Shown in pieces: positions 37,343-45,103 of a stretch of DNA of 64,000 nt; within the stretch, counting starts at the first letter, position 1; every line of letters begins with the position of its first letter. Under the pieces are notes generated by a model. The model worked only from the letters and a program-made list of their open reading frames with translations, was not told where the DNA came from and did no database searches. The translations under genes and the position numbers were made by a program. The DNA is from CAWAHD01 sp963781785 (GTDB lineage Bacteria > Planctomycetota > Planctomycetia > Isosphaerales > Isosphaeraceae), in contig CAWAHD010000005.1 in assembly GCA_963781785.1 (NCBI GenBank), positions 3,162,001 through 3,226,000 on the forward strand, given 5' to 3'.

Positions 37343-38224
37343 GTGCAGCCTGCCGAGAAGATGCGGCAAAACGTGCGCAGCCAGCTCCATGAACTCGACC
37401 CGCACGGTTACTCGGCCGAACTGCTAAGCAGCCGCATCGAAGGCAGCGCGGACCCGAGCAAGGTGCTCCTCCGGCTGGCGCACTACGACCTAGTAGAAGA
37501 GATCGGCCGAGGCGGCTTCGCACAAGTGTACAAAGGCGTCGACACCCGATCTGGGACAGTAGTTGCGGTCAAAATGGCTACCACCGGTGGCAAGTCAGAC
37601 GACGAGCGAGCGATCAGGCGCGAGATGGATATTTACGAGCGGCTGAAGTCAATCCCTAGTGCGCACCTACTCGCGGTCCGTGACATTTTTCGTGACGAGG
37701 GGCGCTACGCCCTCGTCACCGAGCATGCCGACGGGGGTACGCTCTGGGATTTGACGGAGGGGGACACCGCCGAAGGGCCGCGAAAAGCGTTGGACGAAGC
37801 AACGGCGAAGCAGATAGTGCTGGCCGTCCTCGACGGGCTTTCCGCACTCCACGAGAACGACATCGTCCACCGGGACATCAAACCGGAAAACATCCTGCGT
37901 TGCGATGACGATTGGAAGATCGCTGACTTTGGCATCAGCAAGCTGCGGAGTAGTCCGGTCACGGGGTTCACCATGCAAGGTGCCCATTCGATGCCTTGGG
38001 CACCCCCTGAGCAGCGGGACGGCGCTCCGGCGCATCCCTCCGCCGACGTCTACGCCGTTGGCCGTATTATCGCATTCCTGCTCACCGGGTCGGTGAAGGT
38101 GGAAGATTACTCCGGCCTGCCAGCGAATTGGTGGTCGATCATCAAGCCCTGCCTGTCGGTAAATCCGGATGAGCGGCCTGACGTACAAACGCTGCGCACA
38201 CAGGTCGCCGGGTTGCCGGTATAG
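37343..38224 (+). CDS. Serine/threonine protein kinase, soluble
   Basis: 293 residues. GTG 37343 opens the frame, ATG 37361 is an alternative. Residues about 48-290 are a full Hanks kinase: GRGGFAQVYKG (Gly loop), VVAVKM (Lys), HRDIKPEN (catalytic loop), ADFGISK, and APPEQ in place of APE. There is no transmembrane or extracellular part, unlike most planctomycete kinases, and no accessory domain other than a 45-residue charged N-terminus. Isolated between a repeat array and a frameshifted zinc-ribbon gene, so it may be part of the accessory set rather than of housekeeping signalling. Confidence 0.9.
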   Translation: MQPAEKMRQNVRSQLHELDPHGYSAELLSSRIEGSADPSKVLLRLAHYDLVEEIGRGGFAQVYKGVDTRSGTVVAVKMATTGGKSDDERAIRREMDIYERLKSIPSAHLLAVRDIFRDEGRYALVTEHADGGTLWDLTEGDTAEGPRKALDEATAKQIVLAVLDGLSALHENDIVHRDIKPENILRCDDDWKIADFGISKLRSSPVTGFTMQGAHSMPWAPPEQRDGAPAHPSADVYAVGRIIAFLLTGSVKVEDYSGLPANWWSIIKPCLSVNPDERPDVQTLRTQVAGLPV

Positions 38225-38443
38225 AAGAGGTCGATCTTGTCATCAGAAACGCGAGATCGAGGGGGCAGACGTGGCTGCAAGTGTCGGTTGATAGCATTCA
38301 CGTGAGATGGGACTACACTTCTCACGAAGCCGATTCAATTCCAAACACCTCCAACCGCCGTCGCGAGGCTCCGCCCCCTGGGAATCGCCGCGTGCCCGTC
38401 CACTGCGACGTACTCAAGGGAGTGAAGCCCAGTCTGAACCGAA

Positions 38444-38946
38444 TCAATACTCCTCCGGCAAGAGCACCGTCGTCCCGCCACTGCCGTCAAGGCGCGTAAC
38501 GACCCAGAGACGCGTCCCCAGGTCCGTGGTGTATCTGCTCATAATCGAATCGCGCCGATTCGACAGGTTGCCCTTGTTGATCTTTGCGTCATCCTCGGTC
38601 GCTTCCCACTCGCGCCGCCGCTCGTCCTCGGTCAGTTCGATGCGGTCGCAGTCTCCGACTGCTCCCCAGTCACCCCGAACATGGCGCTCGAGGAACGTCG
38701 CCGCATGCTCGGCAGAAGCGGCGAGCGCCGAACCGCGCCCGGGGTGACGGTCACCTTGCCCAGCGGGAAACGGCTTCCTTCCGGCTCCCTTCGGAGGACA
38801 AGCACGCAACCGCCACCGTCTATGAACTGGCGGTCCACACACGACGGACAGAGAGCTCCGACAACCTGCGCCGCCGCGAACGGCCCCGGAGCGCTCAGTT
38901 TGAGCTCGACCCCGCAGACAGCGCAGCGGTGTCCGATTGTAGTCAT
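38444..38946 (-). CDS. Zinc-ribbon hypothetical protein, apparent frameshift near 38735
   Basis: ATG 38946 with AGGA 5 bases upstream. MTTIGHRCAVCGVELKLSAP has CAVC, and ALCPSCVDRQ has CPSC, together a four-Cys zinc ribbon. Near 38735 the frame changes and continues with SALAASAEHAATFLERHVRG then DWG, and ends LWVVTRLDGSGGTTVLLPEEY. The DWG...(I/V)WV(I/V)T...TTxLLPEEY pattern is a recurring uncharacterised family often on plasmids and islands (from memory). About 165 codons when joined. Function unknown. Confidence 0.6.
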
Positions 38947-39359
38947 GATCCTGAACCCCGCGCTTTCAAGGCATTCGCCGACTGAAAACAGTTCCGCAAA
39001 AAGGCCGCACCTTTCACGCGCCAATTTCCATTTTAACCTCTTCTCCTGCCCAGGCCGATAGGCCACCTCGCGCCGACGCGAAATCGGCGGATGCGGGAGT
39101 CCTTGAGCCCAACGAGGCATTCGACTGTCGCGCCTCTGACGGGGCCTAATTAGTCCCAAAACAAGCGTAATATATTAATCAACAATATTACAAATCATTC
39201 TATTATATTCTTTAGTAAGAGACGTACCTTCTACATTCGGGAGGCGTGGCTCCCGTTTCTCACCCGCAGCTTGTCTACCTCATGTGTCCCTCCCCTTTCT
39301 CTACTCGGCGGCCCAAACGGATCGGGGCATCCGGACCCCGACTTCAAACCTCAATCGCC
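38947..39359. other. Intergenic region with an AT-rich patch
   Basis: No gene. Bases about 39165-39230 are strikingly AT-rich for this genome (AATATATTAATCAACAATAT region). The patch lies just beyond the 3' end of the IS1380-type transposase and could be the outer flank of the element or an integration target. I could not define the IS ends. Confidence 0.5.
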
Positions 39360-40922
39360 TCAGCACAACCAGCAACTGTGCAGCCGCTCCACCAGCCGGA
39401 GGAACACCCCTTGCCACGGGTTCCACGACAGCAATCGGTAAATCAACCGTCGTCCGCTCCGTACGATCTGACACGGCATTTGGATGAAAGCCGCGCAGAA
39501 GGTCGCGAACTCCATCCTCAACAACGTTCGTTTCTCCGTCTCGTGTTTCGCCTGGTGCCGAGGCGATACCGGCACCAGCAGGGCGCTCCAGGCCTTCAGG
39601 CTCCACGCCAACGACCCCATCACCATGTACGCCCAGTTGCTCACCAGGTTGTCCACCGGCGCCGTCAACGCATGCACCCCATTCTTGAGCTGGGCGATCA
39701 AGTTTTCCTGGTCGCAGCGATCGTTGGCCGAGAACACAACCTCTTCGGCCGTCATCTTGCGGTCATTGGTAATGTAAAAGAAGTAGCGGTATTCCTCGAA
39801 CAGCCGCATCTGTCCCTCGTCGACTCCCACCCGCTTGCGGACGACGATCATGCGATAGCTGTTCTTGCAGGCGACCGGCTGGTAGTCGAACTCTGCAACC
39901 ATCTCCTCGAGCAGGTGAATCGTCTCGTAGCCTCGCTCCCGGACAATCTCCGGTTTGACCCGCTCGGGCCTTTCGCGGGGAGCAGTCTTGATCTGGTACC
40001 GTGGCGATCGTTCCAGAAAGCTGTACGCGTCGGCTGGGAGCTCGTCGGCTCTGGCCTTGAGGGAGTCGCGGGCCTCGAACCCGAAGATGAAGCGGATATT
40101 GCCCGTGGCGTCCCAGCGATCCAGATGCTTGGTCTGAGCGAATTTGGTGTCTCCCCGCAGCAGGATCTTGCGGAAGCCAGCCTGAAGGCAAAGCGTGACA
40201 GCCTTGTCCAAAAACACGTCGGCCCGTTCCTGCGAGGGGCGGTTGCCACTGCGATTGAACAAGAACAGTGGTTCGGCGGTATTGGCCAGCGAGATCAAGA
40301 GCGGATGGTAACCGTACTGACCGTCGTAGGCAAAGTCTGCCCCTTGCTTACACTCGGCATCGGTCGGCACGATGGTGCCATCGGCATCCAGGGTCGCTTC
40401 CTCGAAGAACGCAGGTGGCTGCTGGGCCCAGACTCGCAGGCGGGCTTGATTAATGGCGTCCATCAAGGTCATGACATCGGACTCACGGAAGCGGCGGCAG
40501 AAGTCCCCGGCAGTGGTGGGGTCGGGGATGCGCTCGGCTCCCAAGGCGTTGAGATAGACTTCGTCGTTGCGTCGCAGCTCGATGTGCTCGATGCGGTGGC
40601 CGCCGGCGCAGGAATTGAAGGCAACGTTCAGAACGTGGTCGGATTCGTGGTAGGGAAGATGCACCTTGAGCAGATGGAGGTTGCGGTCAATCTCGTTGAT
40701 CAGGTCGATCTTTTGAGCCAAGAGAAGGATGGCGCCGATGCCGCCGGCGCTGAGCCCCTGCACGCGATCGGCCAGTTCGTATTGGATATTGGTCGCGGTC
40801 ATCATCGGTACAAGCCGCTCGGGTCCAGGCACATTGGCGAGTCGCTTCTTAATTCGTCGTCGCCGTTCCTGGAAGATTCTCTTATTGCGAGCCTCGCGCT
40901 TTTTTCGGAGAGTAGCACTCAC
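39360..40922 (-). CDS. IS1380-family transposase
   Basis: 520 residues, intact. Basic N-terminus (MSATLRKKREARNKRIFQER), then LSAGGIGAILLLAQKIDLIN and DHVLNVAFN typical of the family. Likely catalytic residues: Asp in LDADGTIVPT, Asp in LLRGDTKFAQT and Glu in NDRCDQENLIAQLKNGVHAL. The start at 40922 is just inside a palindrome at about 40939-40980 (TGGAATA...TATTCCA). IS ends were not identified, so only the gene is called. Codon use fits the host. Confidence 0.93.
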   Translation of the reverse strand: MSATLRKKREARNKRIFQERRRRIKKRLANVPGPERLVPMMTATNIQYELADRVQGLSAGGIGAILLLAQKIDLINEIDRNLHLLKVHLPYHESDHVLNVAFNSCAGGHRIEHIELRRNDEVYLNALGAERIPDPTTAGDFCRRFRESDVMTLMDAINQARLRVWAQQPPAFFEEATLDADGTIVPTDAECKQGADFAYDGQYGYHPLLISLANTAEPLFLFNRSGNRPSQERADVFLDKAVTLCLQAGFRKILLRGDTKFAQTKHLDRWDATGNIRFIFGFEARDSLKARADELPADAYSFLERSPRYQIKTAPRERPERVKPEIVRERGYETIHLLEEMVAEFDYQPVACKNSYRMIVVRKRVGVDEGQMRLFEEYRYFFYITNDRKMTAEEVVFSANDRCDQENLIAQLKNGVHALTAPVDNLVSNWAYMVMGSLAWSLKAWSALLVPVSPRHQAKHETEKRTLLRMEFATFCAAFIQMPCQIVRSGRRLIYRLLSWNPWQGVFLRLVERLHSCWLC

Positions 40923-40938
40923 TCGAAAGCCTCCTTGT

Positions 40939-40980
40939 CTTGGAATAGTGAGGACGTGTTCTCACCTACATTATTCCAAA
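40939..40980. repeat. Palindrome upstream of the IS1380-type transposase
   Basis: TTGGAATAGTGAGGACGTG and its partner CACCTACATTATTCCAA form a stem with a short loop at the 5' side of the transposase gene. It may be a terminal or regulatory structure of the element. Confidence 0.5.
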
Positions 40981-41399
40981 AACACGGGAGGTTTTCGAGT
41001 TCTTTCTGAACAAAAAGCTGGGGCAAACTAAAATCACGCTTGGTTTGGGATTAGTCCGCGAGTCCCTGGTGCCGGCGCACCGCATCGGCCTGGCGCCGGC
41101 TATCGTCCGGAATGCGACCGCGTCGAAAGAGACCTTGGCATGGCGACGTCGCAGGTCCGCAACTATCAGGGCCGCCTGGGAGAGGCATACCCCCACGAAG
41201 CGTACCTGTCAGATTTGACCGACCGTCGAGATCGGTTCGAGCCCGGACTTTCCAGTGCTAACAGAGCGGACGGACGCGGATTGTCCTTGATCTCACAAAA
41301 AAACAAAAAAATCCGCGCACGCTGTCCTGTCCCCCCGCTGGCGGCAGCGGCAGCGGCCGCTCTCAATCACGGCATCAACCCCCGGAAGGGATCCGGATC

Positions 41400-41640
41400 A
41401 TGGACCGCTTGCGCCGTCGCGGGCGCTCTTTCGCACCGGGCATCGAGCCGCTCCAGTCACGGCAGATCCTGTCTTTCTTCACGCCGTTCCAACCTGATCA
41501 CGATTCTGGGCCCGGTCGCGACCGCGAGGCGGGTCGCGTCGGTCGATCGTCTGGCCGCCAGCGCCCCGGCCTTGTTCGCGGCGGCCGGTGAATCGGTGTC
41601 GTCGATCACTGGTCCCGCAGCATTCCGCGCTTCCCACCAA
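41400..41640 (+). pseudogene. N-terminal relic of a surface protein with LE-type export motif
   Basis: ATG 41400 with GGAAGGG upstream. MDRLRRRGRSFAPGIEPLQS then RQILSFF is an Arg-rich leader with the IEPLQSRQILS variant of the planctomycete LExRxLLS motif. Near 41490 the frame shifts, then ITILGPVATARRVASVDRLA and FAAAGESVSSITGP continue to about 41640, where recognisable coding ends. About 80 codons remain of a protein that should have been much longer. Confidence 0.6.
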
Positions 41641-41674
41641 TTCTGCTGTGCCAATTGCCGTTCCTGGAAGAGTT

Positions 41675-42020
41675 ACATAAGGAATCCAGGAAGGCAGGAG
41701 GCCAGAAGATCCGGAGGTTGGGTAACACGCTGGCCGTTTACAGTGGTCGCTCTTCGGGTCGAGGCCCGCAGGCCATTCTCGCCGACATTCTGATCTTGTG
41801 TGCCTTGTCTGGCTGCTGCATCTGGCTGGTATCCTTCTCTTCGTTCCCTTCGCGCCCTTCTGTTCAAGGTGTATTGGCAGCAGTTCGAATCGAATATAGC
41901 CGGCGCATCGTGCAGGTCTGATCTTGGAACAGAAGCAAACGAAGGAAACGAAGAATTCGCTGAGGCTTTGACTGCGCCATCACGTCCTGGGGCGATTCCT
42001 GCCTTCCTGCGTTCCTCATG
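41675..42020. repeat. Nested imperfect inverted repeats
   Basis: Outer arms 41675-41704 (GGAATCCAGGAAGGCAGGAG) and 41990-42020 (GATTCCTGCCTTCCTGCGTT) are complementary. Inner arms 41848-41871 (CTTCGTTCCCTTCGCGCCC) and about 41930-41960 (GAAGCAAACGAAGGAAACGA) are too. The region has no supported gene and may be a degenerate MITE or two nested ones. Confidence 0.55.
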
Positions 42021-42420
42021 TCGTTCGAGCGGGGGGCTCCTGCCCTGTGGCGCAACACGTTCCGCCAGCAGGCGCGATCCGAGTCAGATCTCGACCTCGT
42101 CCCCCGCCAGGGCGCCGTCCCGCAGCGAGATGTGCCCGGCAGGTGGTCGTATGTGCAGAAAAATCGGCCCGTGCAGACCCCCTACAGGAACAGCGGTCCG
42201 ATTGTAGCGATTCTGGACCAAGAACTCAGGGACGCACCGGGTTGCGACGGGGCGCGCTGCCCCGGAATGACCGATTTTTTGCCGTTTTCGCCCGGCCCCG
42301 CGCGGATTTACGCACAAAATTCGCGATTTTTGTAGATCGTACTAGTTGGAAAGCTAGGCGAAGTCTGAGGAGCGAGCAAAATGTACGGCCTCCCGCCAGA
42401 GCTGGAAATCGAGGTCAAGT

Positions 42421-42556
42421 GTCGCCTTTCGCTCCGCGAAAGTAAGCGTCGCCTTTCGCTCCGCGAAAGTAAGCGTTGCCTTTCGCTCCGCGAAAGTACT
42501 CTCTTTCTCACCGCGAAAGTCAGTGTCGCTCTTCGCTCCGCGAAAGTACTCTCTTT
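42421..42556. repeat. Array of small hairpins TTTCGC-TCC-GCGAAA
   Basis: Hairpins at 42427-42441, 42454-42468, 42481-42495 and (one mismatch) 42531-42545. The first three are spaced exactly 27 bases apart within a 27-base direct repeat (GTCGCCTTTCGCTCCGCGAA then AGTAAGC). The array ends about 80 bases before the gene at 42638. Confidence 0.85.
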
Positions 42557-42637
42557 CACCCCGCAAACGACGACAGTCCCAGTAACGGATTCTCACCCAG
42601 TTCCTGACTCCTTTCGATCATCAAGGAATACAACAAC

Positions 42638-44881
42638 ATGCCAACATCACAAAAACGTATCGATTCCAGTCGCTTGAACGGGAGCCGCTCAAAAGGCCCG
42701 ACGACAGTCGCTGGAAAATTAATTTCTCGGAAAAACGCCGAGACTCATGGGTTTCGCTCGCGCCGCTTTCTGATTCCAGGCGAGCAGGACGCGGAGGTCG
42801 AAGAGCGCATCGACGAGATGCTCTCCTCGATGGGGCCCAGGACTGAGGGCGAGCGCTCGCTGCTCCTTTCGGCGGTTCAATGTTCCGTGATTTTCGAACG
42901 CACTCTCGCCACCCAGGCCGCGCACATTTCCGCCAACATCGACGACGCGGACCACCGTCTGGAAGTCGAGGCCAAGGGCCTGCTCAAGCGGCTCTTCCAC
43001 AGTCGCCAAGGACCGATTGAAACCTACGGAAGTGAGCAATATTTGAGTGGAGGAGAGCGCGTCTCGTATAGTCCCATCCCGGATGATCCGGAGGACCCCG
43101 AGACCCTGGTTTCTTCCCTGGAGCGCACGGTGCCCGGGTGCCGGCTTATGCTTGCGGAGTGGGCCGAGCTCAGGGCACTCCTGGAGCCGCCCGGTCGCTG
43201 GCAAGCGGTCCACAGGTTCCGGGCCATTCGATTACTCGGTAGAAATCCGCTTGCCGCGATTTGGGACCGTCGGGTACTTGAAATCCACTTCAGGGCCTGG
43301 ACGACCAACCCGGCGCACGACCAAGCCTGGCTGGAGCTCCGGGGCGAATTGACGCGCGTCGAGTACAAGCGCTATCGACGAGCCCTCGACCGGCAGTACG
43401 CGGATTTGCTCGACTCGGGTGACGATGAGAAAGAGCGTCAGGTGTTGCGATCGATCGTCGATCGAGCGGTCGAGCAGCTTCAGGCAAAACTCGCTCTGGC
43501 TGAAGAACGCGCATTGGCGGAGGCAGACCGCAAGGTGGCCTGCCTGTCATTCGACGACAGCCACACCGGAGAACTTCTGAGGCGCTATTCGACGAGCAGC
43601 CAGCGGGCGATGGTCAAATCCCTGGAGGCGTTTGCGAAGCTTCGTCGCAAGAACAAGGACGACGACCGCGAGCCGCGGCGCGAAGCCCGCGAATTCCGCG
43701 ATCCGAGCGGCCCGGGACCCTGGGATGAGATTTACGATACGCCCAACGAGGGCTACGTCGCGGAGATGGAGCACCGGGCCCGGATCGCGGCCCAGGAGGC
43801 TTATGGGCGACTCGACGAGTGGGACACGAAATCCGAACTCGGACAACACACACGGGAGTACTGTGACAGCTCCACCGGTCCGTGGGCGAAATCCGAAACC
43901 CTAAATACGGAATCCGAAATCGGACTGCCGGCCACAGAGGGCTGCCTCGATCCGCAATCTCACGACGTTCAACCAGCATCTGAGAACGATCCCGGTCTCT
44001 TCGATCCGACCAGCACGATCGCCACGCTGGTCACGATCGATCCCGATCATATGATCGCTTCGGATCATCCCGAGCCGGTTGATTCGACGGAATCGATAAA
44101 AACCGAACTCGAGCCCGGCAATCTCGAGGTGGCTGGATTCTCGACGGAGACAGGAAGCCACGAGGTGGCTGAATTTCCCAACGAACCCAACGAGGGTGAG
44201 GTGGCTGAATTTCCCAGCGAACCCAACGACGGTGAGGTGGCTGAATCTCCCAACGAACCCAGCGACCGTGAGCCGGCTCCGTCGCACGGTCAATCCGGCG
44301 ATCGGGACGTGGCTGCGAGCGAGGCGGATCCGATACGGCAGGTTCCATTCGCGCGGGAGCTGATCCTGTCCGTTCTGTTTTTGCTCGCTGGATCGAGTCT
44401 CCTGGCAGCAGGTCTCCGGCCCGAGCGCGGCCGCGCGGCATCGGCTTGGGCCCCGTCACCCGACCTTCGGCCGACCTCTCCCGTCCCCTCACCCCCCACA
44501 TCCTGTGGGGACCTCTCCCAGGGGGAGAGGGGGGGCGAGAGCGAGCTACGTCACGTAAATGATGGACGACGGGTCCAGTTTGAGCCGTTTCAAGTCACGC
44601 GGCTTCAGGATCTCGCCAGCCCGCATCGGTCCGGACGCTCCGCCGGCCAGTCGCTTTTGCTTGACCATGCCGATGCGGGCGGATCCTACGAATTCCGCGC
44701 TGTCGTACAAGAAAATGCTCTTGACCGGCGGTCGAGACGTGTGCATCGAAAGCCCTCCTGTTCGCGTGACCAATTCCTTCGACGCCGAGGGCTGGGAACA
44801 CACGATTTGACCAGCAAACCGTATTCCTTTCGGCTTTCGCGCAATCCCTGCTCAGGGGTAGATTGTCACGACCGGAGTTGA
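42638..44881 (+). CDS. Large hypothetical protein of the NAxxHG (GPTTxxGKxxSRKNAxxHG) type
   Basis: Start ATG 42638 with AAGGA 11 bases upstream. The N-terminus SRSKGPTTVAGKLISRKNAE then THGF is the hallmark of a widespread uncharacterised family (usual form STGPRTxxGKxRSSxNAxKHG). Residues about 50-370 are helical and charged. Residues about 500-560 carry imperfect 15-residue repeats (HEVAEFPNEPNEGEVAEFPS). A hydrophobic LILSVLFLLAGSSLLAAGL follows at about 575. Beyond about 44460 the frame reads a REP-like repeat and then runs antisense to a small gene with a strong ribosome site, so the native C-terminus is probably near there although the next stop is 44881. Confidence 0.6.
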   Translation: MPTSQKRIDSSRLNGSRSKGPTTVAGKLISRKNAETHGFRSRRFLIPGEQDAEVEERIDEMLSSMGPRTEGERSLLLSAVQCSVIFERTLATQAAHISANIDDADHRLEVEAKGLLKRLFHSRQGPIETYGSEQYLSGGERVSYSPIPDDPEDPETLVSSLERTVPGCRLMLAEWAELRALLEPPGRWQAVHRFRAIRLLGRNPLAAIWDRRVLEIHFRAWTTNPAHDQAWLELRGELTRVEYKRYRRALDRQYADLLDSGDDEKERQVLRSIVDRAVEQLQAKLALAEERALAEADRKVACLSFDDSHTGELLRRYSTSSQRAMVKSLEAFAKLRRKNKDDDREPRREAREFRDPSGPGPWDEIYDTPNEGYVAEMEHRARIAAQEAYGRLDEWDTKSELGQHTREYCDSSTGPWAKSETLNTESEIGLPATEGCLDPQSHDVQPASENDPGLFDPTSTIATLVTIDPDHMIASDHPEPVDSTESIKTELEPGNLEVAGFSTETGSHEVAEFPNEPNEGEVAEFPSEPNDGEVAESPNEPSDREPAPSHGQSGDRDVAASEADPIRQVPFARELILSVLFLLAGSSLLAAGLRPERGRAASAWAPSPDLRPTSPVPSPPTSCGDLSQGERGGESELRHVNDGRRVQFEPFQVTRLQDLASPHRSGRSAGQSLLLDHADAGGSYEFRAVVQENALDRRSRRVHRKPSCSRDQFLRRRGLGTHDLTSKPYSFRLSRNPCSGVDCHDRS
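44474..44534. repeat. REP-like palindromic repeat
   Basis: ACCTCTCCCGTCCCCTCACC then CCCCACATCCTGTGGGG and CCTCTCCCAGGGGGAGAGG: two adjoining palindromes, of the same general type as the pair at 10442-10587. It lies at the 3' end of the believable coding of the NAxxHG gene. Confidence 0.65.
44546..44746 (-). CDS. Small basic hypothetical protein
   Basis: 66 residues from ATG 44746, which has a near-ideal AGGAGG 8 bases upstream. MHTSRPPVKSIFLYDSAEFV then GSARIGMVKQKRL and GEILKPRDLKRLKLDPSSII. Basic and beta-like, with no Cys or membrane segment. Not recognised. It is antisense to the doubtful tail of the long NAxxHG frame; the ribosome site favours this gene. Confidence 0.55.
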   Translation of the reverse strand: MHTSRPPVKSIFLYDSAEFVGSARIGMVKQKRLAGGASGPMRAGEILKPRDLKRLKLDPSSIIYVT

Positions 44882-45103
44882 TATCATGAAGTGCCTCTCC
44901 TTGGGTTAACCTATTCATCTTCAGCCTCTTAGGTCAGATCCAGCAATCGCTTGATGGGCAGTTGCCAGGCGCAACATGTCGTCGCTGTTGAAGTGCAACT
45001 GTTCTGATTATCATGAATGGGTGCTTTCAGCGAGCCGTGCGGTCGCGACGACGAAGGCGTCCTTGACACTTCATGGAACAGAGTGTGGGTCGGAAAGAGG
45101 ACC

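Noticed and set aside
39360..40922. Defined IS1380 element with terminal inverted repeats
   Set aside because: I could not match convincing inverted ends on both sides, so only the transposase gene and the upstream palindrome are reported.
42421..42556. CRISPR-like array
   Set aside because: Units are 27 bases with no unique spacers of constant length, and no cas genes are in the window; it is a hairpin-bearing tandem repeat.
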